Source: Vibrio brasiliensis LMG 20546 (GTDB lineage Bacteria > Pseudomonadota > Gammaproteobacteria > Enterobacterales > Vibrionaceae). From it: a stretch of 64,000 bases of DNA. Each line of letters opens with the position of its first letter. Position 1 is the first letter of the stretch. A program made the translations under genes and the position numbers. Location of the stretch: the NCBI RefSeq assembly GCF_000189255.1, contig NZ_AEVS01000018.1:28834-92833 (forward strand). Direction: 5' to 3'. Below the pieces are notes generated by a model. The model had not been told where the DNA came from. It saw only the letters and a list, made by a program, of their open reading frames with translations, and ran no database searches. Shown piece after piece: positions 28,435-35,999 of the stretch.

Positions 28435-28821
28435 TTAAGCGTAATTGACTAGGTGACGCTGAATAAAATCAACGTCGGCAGCATAGAAATCAGATAATGG
28501 TAATTCACTTGGTGTTAGCCAATGGAAAGTTTGCTGACGTTCGCTATCGACAGCAGTTGGCTCGTGGTCGTCGTTAGCATTGAAGATCGCGTAGTAAATA
28601 CGGCCACCGAAATCGTTAATACCACTAAAGGTTGCTGCATGAGACAGACCATTTATTTTTGTTTCTTCAAATAGTTCTCGAGCCGCCGCATCAGTGCCTG
28701 ATTCATTGTTATTAACCGCACCACCTGGAAACTCAAATACCTTTCCTTTCGACGTTCTAAATCTTTCCTGAACTAACACTTTGCCATTTTTCACTACGAT
28801 AGCCATAGACAAGTGCTTCAT
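28435..28821 (-). CDS. NUDIX hydrolase (MutT-like)
   Basis: A 128-residue NUDIX protein. The Nudix box reads GGAVNNNESGTDAAARELFEE (about 34-54), matching G-x5-E-x7-R-E-U-x-E-E; the G normally three residues after the EE is replaced (TKI). The rest of the fold, MAIVVKNGKVLVQERFR and the QQTFHWLTPSELP ending, is typical. It hydrolyses a nucleoside diphosphate linked to another group; the substrate is not predictable. The 227 bases upstream up to the terminator of the next gene show AT-rich sequence only. Confidence 0.9.
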   Translation of the reverse strand: MKHLSMAIVVKNGKVLVQERFRTSKGKVFEFPGGAVNNNESGTDAAARELFEETKINGLSHAATFSGINDFGGRIYYAIFNANDDHEPTAVDSERQQTFHWLTPSELPLSDFYAADVDFIQRHLVNYA

Positions 28822-28990
28822 ATCCCTACTCCTTTGTGATGTTTGATTGATGTATCGCTCTATCGCCTCAGTCGTGTTGTTTTTATTGAGAGATGCCGAT
28901 AGTAACGAAGACGTCGCTGACTTTTCGGGCAGATATTAACCTAATGTTAATCAGTATGCTGATTCGTTGAGCAAAAATATGATCTAGAAA

Positions 28991-29026
28991 TAAAAAAAGA
29001 CCAGCACATTATCTTGGTGCTGGTCT
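28991..29026 (-). terminator. Terminator for the DTG-motif lipoprotein gene
   Basis: A ten-base perfect stem AGACCAGCAC (28998-29007) / GTGCTGGTCT (29017-29026). The A run before it is the U-tract on the minus strand. Confidence 0.9.
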
Positions 29027-29048
29027 GTTATCTGGTTATTTAGCTCAA

Positions 29049-29699
29049 TTACTTGTGCTTATCCTGAATGTATTTCTTGCTGACATCCACTACTGCAACA
29101 TCTTTAAAAAAGCTACGCCCTAACAGCAACGGGAAAGTAAGGTGGGTACGATCAGCCAGAGTAAATTCAGTTTTCTCTTTCAGGTCACCGAGTTGAATCC
29201 AGGCTTCGACAACGGCGCGTTTGTGGGTGCCATCAGCACTCGATTGGCGAATCTTAACCCAGCGCTGTACCGGTAAAGCGATCTCTTTGCTCTTGATCCC
29301 TTCGTGCTCAATCTTAAACTTAACCCAGTCTTTGCCATCGCGTTCGAACGGAACAATATCGATAGCACTGATCGATGACGTTGTTGCACCTGTATCGACA
29401 CGAGCTTTGAAATTCGCTTCCAGGCCAGGGACATATACCCACTCTTCTGCTCCGAGAAGCAGCTTGCCGTCAGACGTTTTCTTCGGTTTTAGTTCAACAA
29501 CAGGTTCTTGGGGTTTTACTTCCGGTTCAACCGGCTTTTCTATTTCTTGTTTTGGCTCTTCGATTTGCGGTTTTTCAATGTTGGGTTCTTCAATCTGTGG
29601 CTTTTGCTCAGGTTCTACTGGCTCTTGACCTGTTGTAGAGCACGCCATCAAACCACCACTTAACATAAATGGAATCAGTACTTTCCACGTATTATTCAT
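29049..29699 (-). CDS. RimK-associated Zn-protease-family lipoprotein (retropepsin-like DTG fold, PF05618)
   Basis: I start at the ATG at 29699 (MNNTWKVL), preceded by AGGTGA; the frame is open 63 bases further but there is no better start. The 216-residue product has a lipoprotein signal (LMAC, Cys20), then a Pro/Glu/Lys-rich linker of about 50 residues built from repeated IEEP/IEKP/QEP steps. The C-terminal domain (about 75-215) contains RVDTGATTSSISA, the Asp-Thr-Gly of retropepsin-like peptidases, and the FPLLLGRSFF ending. Databases call this family ATP-dependent Zn protease, but the visible motif is of the aspartic retropepsin kind. Such genes often neighbour rimK, which is not seen here. 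Confidence 0.85.
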   Translation of the reverse strand: MNNTWKVLIPFMLSGGLMACSTTGQEPVEPEQKPQIEEPNIEKPQIEEPKQEIEKPVEPEVKPQEPVVELKPKKTSDGKLLLGAEEWVYVPGLEANFKARVDTGATTSSISAIDIVPFERDGKDWVKFKIEHEGIKSKEIALPVQRWVKIRQSSADGTHKRAVVEAWIQLGDLKEKTEFTLADRTHLTFPLLLGRSFFKDVAVVDVSKKYIQDKHK

Positions 29700-29730
29700 T
29701 CGGTCACCTAATTTTGACAAACTGCAGTGC

Positions 29731-29754
29731 TTAAAAGGGGCGAAAATTCGCCCC
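29731..29754 (-). terminator. Terminator after the aminotransferase gene
   Basis: A seven-base stem GGGGCGA (29737-29743) / TCGCCCC (29748-29754). On the minus strand it is followed by TTTTAA (29736-29731). It separates the aminotransferase gene from the lipoprotein gene downstream. Confidence 0.75.
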
Positions 29755-29762
29755 AAAAACAC

Positions 29763-30944
29763 TTATGAAACGTTCACAATCGCTTCGGCAACATAAGGGA
29801 TATCCTTTTCTGTTAGACCCGCGATGTTTATACGACCATCGCCTACTCCATAAATCCCATATTCTTCACGGAGTTGCATCATCTGGTCTTGGCTAAAGCC
29901 TAGCACAGTAAACATGCCTTTGTGGCTTTCAATAAAATCGAATTGTGAAGTATTGTGGCTATTTCTCAATTCATTACACAAAGTTTGACGAAGGTTTAAC
30001 AAACGCTGCTGCATTTCACTTAGTTCTTGCTTCCAAACAGCAGTTAGCTGTTGATTTTGCAGGATTGTTTTCACCAAGGCTGCACCATGATCTGGCGGCA
30101 TTGTGTATGTCGCTCGCGCTAGCGTTAGTAGTTTACCTTTAGCATTGTTAACGTCTTGCATAGACTTACCAACCACAATAGCTGCGCCTGTACGCTCACG
30201 GTAAAGACCAAAGTTCTTCGAGCATGAAGTGGTAATCAGCATCTCTTCAACATTATCAGCCATATGACGAAGACCTTTTGCATCTTCTTCCAGACCGTCA
30301 CCAAAACCTTGGTAAGCAATGTCGACAAAAGGAATAAAACCATTTTTCTGAGATAGTTCTGTGATTGCTTTCCAAGCGTCGAAGTCAATGTCTGCACCCG
30401 TTGGGTTGTGACAACAACCGTGTAGTAGTACCACATCTTCAGGGCCAGCTTGTGACAGGTCATCCATCATGCGAGCCACATCAACTTGCTTGGTTTCCGG
30501 GCTAAAGTAGCTGTAATGCTTCACTTTAAGACCTGCTGCTTCCATAACCGGTCTGTGGTTCACGTAGCTAGGATTAGAGATCCAAACCGTAGTGTTTGGT
30601 TGCGCGACCTTCATCAGATCGCCGAGCATACGTAGCGCACCACTTGCACCTGGAGTCTGGATTGCAGCGACGCGGTCCATTGCCGACGTACCTGTTAGTA
30701 GCAGGTCAACCATCGACTTGTTGAACTCTTCACAGCCTGCCAAACCGACATAGGATTTGGTTTTCTGAGTCTCGACAACAATGTCTTGCGCTTGTGAGAT
30801 TGCCTTCATTACTGGTGTTTCACCAGCACTGTTTTTGTATACGCCGATACCAAGATCAACTTTTTCGGCACGAGGATCGTTGCGGTAAGCAACAGATAAA
30901 GAAAGAATAGGATCCAACGTAGGAGTCGGTAAATGAGAGAACAT
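29763..30944 (-). CDS. tyrB: Aromatic/aspartate aminotransferase (TyrB/AspC family, PLP-dependent)
   Basis: A class I fold aminotransferase of 393 residues from the ATG at 30944 (MFSHLPTPTLDPILSL); an upstream GTG would leave the AAAGGG site too close. Motifs are VDLGIGVYKN, the cofactor-stacking region SGALRMLGDL, HGCCHNPTGAD (Asn of the PLP ring), DIAYQGFGDG (Asp/Tyr), the Schiff-base Lys in SCSKNFGLYRERTGA, and the C-terminal substrate Arg in GRINIAGL. It exchanges amino groups between aspartate or aromatic amino acids and 2-oxoglutarate. TyrB and AspC cannot be separated reliably by eye. No TyrR box was evident upstream. Confidence 0.88.
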   Translation of the reverse strand: MFSHLPTPTLDPILSLSVAYRNDPRAEKVDLGIGVYKNSAGETPVMKAISQAQDIVVETQKTKSYVGLAGCEEFNKSMVDLLLTGTSAMDRVAAIQTPGASGALRMLGDLMKVAQPNTTVWISNPSYVNHRPVMEAAGLKVKHYSYFSPETKQVDVARMMDDLSQAGPEDVVLLHGCCHNPTGADIDFDAWKAITELSQKNGFIPFVDIAYQGFGDGLEEDAKGLRHMADNVEEMLITTSCSKNFGLYRERTGAAIVVGKSMQDVNNAKGKLLTLARATYTMPPDHGAALVKTILQNQQLTAVWKQELSEMQQRLLNLRQTLCNELRNSHNTSQFDFIESHKGMFTVLGFSQDQMMQLREEYGIYGVGDGRINIAGLTEKDIPYVAEAIVNVS

Positions 30945-31101
30945 GAAAGTCACAACCCTTTGAAATTCAAGTAACGGCCTTCAACTTACCATCTAATCGA
31001 CAAATCTAGAAATAAAATTTCAGTGTCAAACTGCAAAACAGGATAAAAATCCAATCCATTTAACAATTATTTAACTTGTGCGCTTTTGACAGCCAAATCT
31101 G

Positions 31102-31572
31102 CTAGTCAATTTTGAAACGATGGATAATCTGGTTAGAACTGCCTCTCCATTCTAAGTTTAAATCCTTCTTATCCTGCTCAAACTTTCCGTCAATCAGCGT
31201 ATCGATGTATTGAGTCACTTCTCGCTGTTGGTCGCTGAGTTCATCCAGCGTATAGCCCGTCCAGACCCAGATATCCTTGCCGGGACACTCTTCCCTCACC
31301 CGTTTAACCAACTTAAGAATCTGTGGCACATTAGCTGGATGAAGTGGATCGCCACCCGATAAAGACAATCCGCGACGTTTGATACGAGTGTCATTGAGAT
31401 CAGCGATAATCTGGTCCTCAGCCTGTTGAGTAAATAGCACCCCAGAGTCCAAACGCTGAGTAGATTGATTATAGCAACCGCGACATTGGTGTACGCAGCC
31501 TGAAACAAACAGCGTACAACGTGTACCGGGACCATTAACAACATCTATCGGATAATACTGGTGGAAATTCAT
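31102..31572 (-). CDS. nrdG: NrdG anaerobic ribonucleotide reductase-activating protein (radical SAM)
   Basis: A 156-residue radical SAM enzyme that generates the glycyl radical on NrdD. The [4Fe-4S] motif is CVHQCRGCYNQ (Cys-x3-Cys-x2-Cys, about residues 26-33), with the SAM-binding GGDPLHPAN following. Length matches E. coli NrdG (154). An AAAGAG site precedes the ATG. It follows nrdD by 75 bases containing a hairpin that may lower its expression relative to nrdD. Confidence 0.96.
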   Translation of the reverse strand: MNFHQYYPIDVVNGPGTRCTLFVSGCVHQCRGCYNQSTQRLDSGVLFTQQAEDQIIADLNDTRIKRRGLSLSGGDPLHPANVPQILKLVKRVREECPGKDIWVWTGYTLDELSDQQREVTQYIDTLIDGKFEQDKKDLNLEWRGSSNQIIHRFKID

Positions 31573-31593
31573 TATTTACTCTTTAAAGAAAAT

Positions 31594-31612
31594 GAGCCCA
31601 AACATTGGGCTC
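31594..31612 (-). terminator. Hairpin between nrdD and nrdG (possible attenuator)
   Basis: A perfect eight-base stem GAGCCCAA / TTGGGCTC with a three-base loop, followed on the minus strand by ATTTTCTTT. It is either a leaky terminator or an mRNA-processing boundary inside the operon. Confidence 0.6.
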
Positions 31613-31647
31613 GATTTTAATCTGTATCGCTGAGAATCGGTTCGCCT

Positions 31648-33768
31648 TTAGAGGTGCTTAACGCGACGTTTAACTTCTTCTTGTTTACCAAAGTTAAATG
31701 GTCGTGCATCCGGGCTCCCCAGATAACCACATACGCGACGGGTTACTGAAACCTTGGTTGAGTCATGGTTACCACAGCTAGGACAAGTAAAACCTTTACT
31801 TGTACAGTCGAACTCACCGTTGTATCCACACTCGTAACACTCATCAATCGGCGTGTTGGTGCCGTAGTAAGGCACGCGGCTGTAGCTGTAGTCCCACACG
31901 TTCTCCAATGCTTCGATGTTACGCTGCATGTTCGGGAACTCACCATAACAGATAAAACCACCGCTTGAGATTTGCGGGTATGGCATTTCGAAATCGATCT
32001 TATCGTATGGGTTAACCTTCTTCTCTACGTCAAGGTGGAAACTGTTGGTGTAGTAGCCTTTGTCTGTCACCCCTTTGATAACACCGAACTCTTTAGTGTC
32101 AATGCGACAGAAACGGCTGCACAGGTTCTCACTTGGTGTGCCGTACAGGCTGTAACCATAGCCAGACTCCTCGCCCCACTGGTTAACTTTGTCTTTAAGG
32201 TACTTGATAATATCAATCGCCTTCTGACGTAGTTGAGCATCGTCATAAACGTGTGTCTCATCGCCAAACAGAGCGTTGATGGTTTCATGGATACCGATGT
32301 AACCAAGAGAAATCGAAGCACGTCCATTCTTAAAGATGTTAGCAATTGGCTCATCCGCTTTCAGGCGTACACCACACGCGCCTTCCATATACAGGATTGG
32401 CGCAACGCGCGCTTTAACGTTCTCGAGACGAGAAATACGCGTTTCAAGTGCACGACGAGCAAGATCAAGCCTGTCATCAAGTAGCTGGTAGAATTTCGCT
32501 TCATCGCGACCAGCGGCAATAGCAATACGTGGTAAGTTCAGGCTGACAACACCTAAGTTGTTGCGACCTTCATGAATCAACTCACCATTCTCTTCATATG
32601 TACCAAGGAAGCTACGACAGCCCATTGGTGTTTTGAATGAGCCAGTAATCTCTACTACTTTGTCGTAGTTAAGAATGTCCGGGTACATGCGCTTTGAAGC
32701 ACACTCTAGCGCCAGTTGCTTAATATCGTAGTTTGGATCGTCCGATTTATGGTTAAGACCATCTTTGATGCCAAACACCAGTTTCGGGAATACCGCTGTT
32801 TTACGGTTCTTACCTAAACCAGCAATACGATTCTTAAGGATCGATTGCTGAATCAGGCGTGATGCCCAGCTAGTGCCCAGACCAAAGCCAAATGTGACAA
32901 ATGGTGTTTGACCGTTCGCGGTGTGCAGTGTATTTACTTCGTACTCCAGCGACTGGAATGCGTCATAACACTCTTTCTCTGTACGTGCCGTTGCAAACGC
33001 TTCTGGATTAGGAATATCCCACTCTTTAGCAATCTCAAGGTGCTTGTGGTAACTGGTCATCACATAAGGCTCGAGCACTTCATCAATACGGTTGATGGTA
33101 GTACCACCGTAGATGTGGCTGGCAACCTGTGCAATGATTTGCGCTGTAACTGCAGTTGCTGTTGAGATAGATTTTGGAGTATCAATCTCAGCGTTACCCA
33201 TCTTGAAACCATGTGTCAGCATGCCCTTAAGATCAATTAGCATACAGTTGAACATTGGGAAAAACGGTGCGTAATCCAAATCGTGGTAATGGATATCGCC
33301 CACTTCATGCGCCTGCACAATGTCACGTGGAAGAATGTGCGTCTTAGCGTAGTGCTTAGCAACAATACCCGCGAGCAGATCACGTTGAGTAGGGATAACC
33401 TTGCCATCTTTGTTCGCGTTTTCGTTGATGAGATCAACGTTGCTCTCTTCAATCAGGCCTTCGATTTCACGTGTCAGCGCACTCTGTTTCTCACGAGCAA
33501 TATCGCGGTCATGGCGATACTCGATATAGGAACGTGCAAGTGACTTATATGGACCTTGCATCAATTCGTTTTCTACTCGAGTCTGGATTTCGTGGATGTG
33601 TACTTCATCGTGATCTTTTAGCTGAAGCTCTACCGCTAACGCGACATTTAGTGCGTATACAGCGATTTCTTGATCAACGTGTTCCGCAGCTGATTCGACA
33701 GCTGCCTGAATGCGATCCCTGCTAAACGGAGCTCTTGAGCCATCACGCTTGATTACGATTGGTTTCAC
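31648..33768 (-). CDS. nrdD: NrdD anaerobic class III ribonucleoside-triphosphate reductase
   Basis: A 706-residue glycyl-radical enzyme that reduces ribonucleoside triphosphates without oxygen. The N-terminal ATP-cone (about 1-95) starts KPIVIKRDGSRAPFSRDRI. The catalytic barrel includes the conserved Cys segments, such as MEGACGVRLK. The four-Cys zinc site is CYECGYNGEF with CPSC (about 644-668). The radical-bearing Gly is in RVCGYLGSPDARPFN and counts to Gly681. The start is GTG at 33766-33768, with an AAGGAG site. Upstream are two NrdR boxes and one FNR box, so ATP-cone repressor and anaerobic activator control are both expected. Operon with nrdG. Confidence 0.97.
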   Translation of the reverse strand: MKPIVIKRDGSRAPFSRDRIQAAVESAAEHVDQEIAVYALNVALAVELQLKDHDEVHIHEIQTRVENELMQGPYKSLARSYIEYRHDRDIAREKQSALTREIEGLIEESNVDLINENANKDGKVIPTQRDLLAGIVAKHYAKTHILPRDIVQAHEVGDIHYHDLDYAPFFPMFNCMLIDLKGMLTHGFKMGNAEIDTPKSISTATAVTAQIIAQVASHIYGGTTINRIDEVLEPYVMTSYHKHLEIAKEWDIPNPEAFATARTEKECYDAFQSLEYEVNTLHTANGQTPFVTFGFGLGTSWASRLIQQSILKNRIAGLGKNRKTAVFPKLVFGIKDGLNHKSDDPNYDIKQLALECASKRMYPDILNYDKVVEITGSFKTPMGCRSFLGTYEENGELIHEGRNNLGVVSLNLPRIAIAAGRDEAKFYQLLDDRLDLARRALETRISRLENVKARVAPILYMEGACGVRLKADEPIANIFKNGRASISLGYIGIHETINALFGDETHVYDDAQLRQKAIDIIKYLKDKVNQWGEESGYGYSLYGTPSENLCSRFCRIDTKEFGVIKGVTDKGYYTNSFHLDVEKKVNPYDKIDFEMPYPQISSGGFICYGEFPNMQRNIEALENVWDYSYSRVPYYGTNTPIDECYECGYNGEFDCTSKGFTCPSCGNHDSTKVSVTRRVCGYLGSPDARPFNFGKQEEVKRRVKHL

Positions 33769-33811
33769 CTTTTCTCCTTACCCCAGCATACCCACAGACT
33801 TATCCACAAAT

Positions 33812-33858
33812 ACACTATATAGGGCGATTTATTGTTCGACTGACACTATATATTGTGG
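33812..33858 (-). promoter_or_regulatory. Pair of NrdR boxes upstream of nrdD
   Basis: The site at 33843-33858 is ACACTATATATTGTGG, 15 of 16 bases to the NrdR consensus ACACWATATATWGTGT. A second, weaker copy begins at 33812 (ACACTATATA then diverging). The starts are 31 bases apart, three helical turns, which is the known NrdR spacing. Both overlap TATAGT -10-like sequences on the minus strand, so binding of the NrdR-dATP/ATP repressor would block nrdDG. Confidence 0.88.
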
Positions 33859-33889
33859 CGTATTTAACGAAATGAGCACGGTGAAAGTA

Positions 33890-33903
33890 TTGATTTTGAT
33901 CAA
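33890..33903 (-). promoter_or_regulatory. Perfect FNR box upstream of nrdDG
   Basis: TTGAT-TTTG-ATCAA matches the FNR consensus TTGAT-N4-ATCAA exactly. It lies 122-135 bases before the nrdD start and about 32 bases beyond the NrdR pair. Depending on which -10 is used, it would sit near -60 or -90, both known FNR class I positions. It could also serve the divergent gene at 34062. Confidence 0.8.
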
Positions 33904-34061
33904 TAAAAAGAGAGCCTCGCTCAAGATCAAATCGATCTTAGTGGGCTTGATCTCAGATGAGAATAAAATGATGAAAATTGCAAAAATGCTACTAAATCTA
34001 CTTGCATTTTTATGACGTCTTATAGGATAAAGGCTGCAACTCAATTCATGGATTTAATCCT

Positions 34062-34952
34062 ATGCCAGCCCCTAAAAAGTGGTCATTTTTTACCGCCTTA
34101 TGCTTATTGTTCTCATTCCACGCAGTTGGTGCAGAACAAATCAGTTTTTCGACATGGAACCTGGAATGGTTATCCAGCTCACCCTCTTCTAAGTTTGAAC
34201 AGTCACAAAGAAGCACAAGTGATTATCAAGCGTTAAATCACCACTTTAGCAATATGCAAAGTGACGTTGTCGCTTTTCAGGAAGTGAATGACGCTGACGC
34301 TCTGGTTAAAGTGATTGGCAACGACTATCAACTATTCTTCTCTCAGCGTAGTGAGAGCGACAACCGTCGACATCAGTTTGATGACATTAATCAATACACA
34401 GGTTTTGCGGTCAGAAATGGTATAGCGGTTAGTAACAAGCGAGACTTACGTCTGGACAATAGCAGTAACAGTAAAATGCGCTTCGCCAGTTACATCATTA
34501 TTCGCCCGAGCGGAAAACAGCCTGTTCATGCTCTCTCCGTCCATCTCAAAGCACGCTGTTCTGGTAGATTCAATAGCAGTCGCGATTGTAAGATTCTCAA
34601 ACAACAAGGCCGTGCACTCAACGGTTGGATTAAACAACGTGAAGCAGCCAAGGATGCTTATATTATCCTCGGTGATTTTAATCATAACATGGGCTATCAG
34701 CGCGACTGGCTGTGGGATGAAATTGCACAAGACACACAGGCAACTCTGGTATCAAAGTCAACTAAGGCGGAATGTAAGGTTAGATCTCGCAACAATCCGC
34801 GCAAGACCCACCAGTTCCGTTCACTGATCGATCATATTATTGTCAGTGAAAGCCTAACGGCCTCAAAGCCTAAGCAGGATGTCTACCCAGTTGAGGATGT
34901 GCTTAATCATCAACTGAGTGATCATTGCCCGCTATCAAGCGATATTGGTTAA
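34062..34952 (+). CDS. Secreted endonuclease/exonuclease/phosphatase-family protein
   Basis: A 296-residue protein of the EEP (DNase I-like) superfamily with a signal peptide ending near AVGA (about residue 24). Catalytic landmarks are STWNLEWL (Asn), AFQEVND (metal-binding Glu), the central LSVHLKARC region, ILGDFNHN (Asp/Asn) and the C-terminal LSDHCPL (Asp-His). Two Cys around RCSGRFNSSRDC may form a disulfide, fitting an exported enzyme. It is probably a periplasmic or extracellular nuclease or phosphodiesterase. Divergent from nrdDG and ending next to the adaptor gene on the opposite strand with no gap. No clear ribosome-binding site before this ATG. Confidence 0.85.
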   Translation: MPAPKKWSFFTALCLLFSFHAVGAEQISFSTWNLEWLSSSPSSKFEQSQRSTSDYQALNHHFSNMQSDVVAFQEVNDADALVKVIGNDYQLFFSQRSESDNRRHQFDDINQYTGFAVRNGIAVSNKRDLRLDNSSNSKMRFASYIIIRPSGKQPVHALSVHLKARCSGRFNSSRDCKILKQQGRALNGWIKQREAAKDAYIILGDFNHNMGYQRDWLWDEIAQDTQATLVSKSTKAECKVRSRNNPRKTHQFRSLIDHIIVSESLTASKPKQDVYPVEDVLNHQLSDHCPLSSDIG

Positions 34953-35999
34953 TTAAAAGTCACGTGGGTTAAGCACCACCACATCACCTTCGGTTAACCC
35001 CTTACGCACGCGAAAATCATCGCCAAGCTGAACCAGACGCGTGTGTAAGGTATCTCCTTCAACTACTTTGACATAATCCAGCTGTCCGACTTGATAAATC
35101 GCAGCGACAGGCACTTTTAACACTTTCTCACTACCTAAGTCGATAGAAACTCGGGCAAAGTTACCCGGATAGAGCGTGTAATCCGTATCAATACCGAGCC
35201 TGATTAGATAACTCCTTGAACCACTATCCGCAGCAGGTGCTATCTCATCGATGCTTGCGTCCAGAACCAGTTGATAGGTCGGGATCTCGACCGCTAACGA
35301 ACCACCTATCGATAACGCTGGCATCACCGACTCAGCAACGTTGGCCTCAACAATTAGAGAGTTCGGGTTATACATAGAGAGTAACGCCATACCCGGTGTA
35401 GCAGTATCCCCTGAGTTGACTGGCTTATGCGTAATCACGCCATCAAACGGCGCAGTAATGATGCTGAAACCAAAGGTTGTTTCCGCTTCTGATACCGCTG
35501 CCTTTGCCTGCTCCAGGTTCGCGGTCGCTGTTTTAAGCCTGCTTTCCGCTTCATCAAACTGAGCTTGTGGAACTAATTTCTTGGTGAGTAGCTTTTTGAT
35601 TCGCGAATACTCTTTCCTTGCTGCGTTAAGCTGCGCCTGCGATGAGGAAAGGCTCTGCTCTGTTTGTACTACCCTAGCATTAAGATCATCACTCTCCAGC
35701 CTCAGCAGTACATCGCCTTTCTCAACAGACTGACCAACTTCAACAAGCACTTCTACCACAGTAGCCGTTAGCCGAGCGGCTATGGTGGCTTTTTGGTCAG
35801 CAACCACAGTCCCCGGAAACTCACGGACGACTCTCTCCTCGCTAGCAACAAGGGTGGCAACTTGTTGCGGCTCACTGAAAGTTTGACGCACTTGCAACTC
35901 GGTAGACACTTTCGGACTGAATACTCCAGCCATATAGAGAAACATCACGGCTAAGCCAGAAAACAGCAGCAAGCCTATAAAAAACTTACGATTGAACAT
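34953..35999 (-). CDS. RND efflux periplasmic adaptor (membrane fusion protein) of the sulfur-linked operon
   Basis: A 348-residue adaptor with an N-terminal membrane anchor (about 7-26), the lipoyl half-motifs IAARLTATVVEVLVEVGQSV and ITAPFDGVITHKPVNSGD, an alpha-helical hairpin between them (about 105-170) and a beta-barrel/MP domain to the end. It links the RND pump to an outer-membrane channel; no TolC gene is present. Its ATG overlaps the RND stop by one base (TAATG), so the two are coupled. It is the last gene of the arsR-yeeE-yedE-RND-adaptor operon. Confidence 0.9.
   Translation of the reverse strand: MFNRKFFIGLLLFSGLAVMFLYMAGVFSPKVSTELQVRQTFSEPQQVATLVASEERVVREFPGTVVADQKATIAARLTATVVEVLVEVGQSVEKGDVLLRLESDDLNARVVQTEQSLSSSQAQLNAARKEYSRIKKLLTKKLVPQAQFDEAESRLKTATANLEQAKAAVSEAETTFGFSIITAPFDGVITHKPVNSGDTATPGMALLSMYNPNSLIVEANVAESVMPALSIGGSLAVEIPTYQLVLDASIDEIAPAADSGSRSYLIRLGIDTDYTLYPGNFARVSIDLGSEKVLKVPVAAIYQVGQLDYVKVVEGDTLHTRLVQLGDDFRVRKGLTEGDVVVLNPRDF

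Noticed and set aside
33914-33970. Further FNR boxes near the AAGATCAAATCGATCTT dyad
   Set aside because: Only half-sites match. The perfect site is at 33890-33903.
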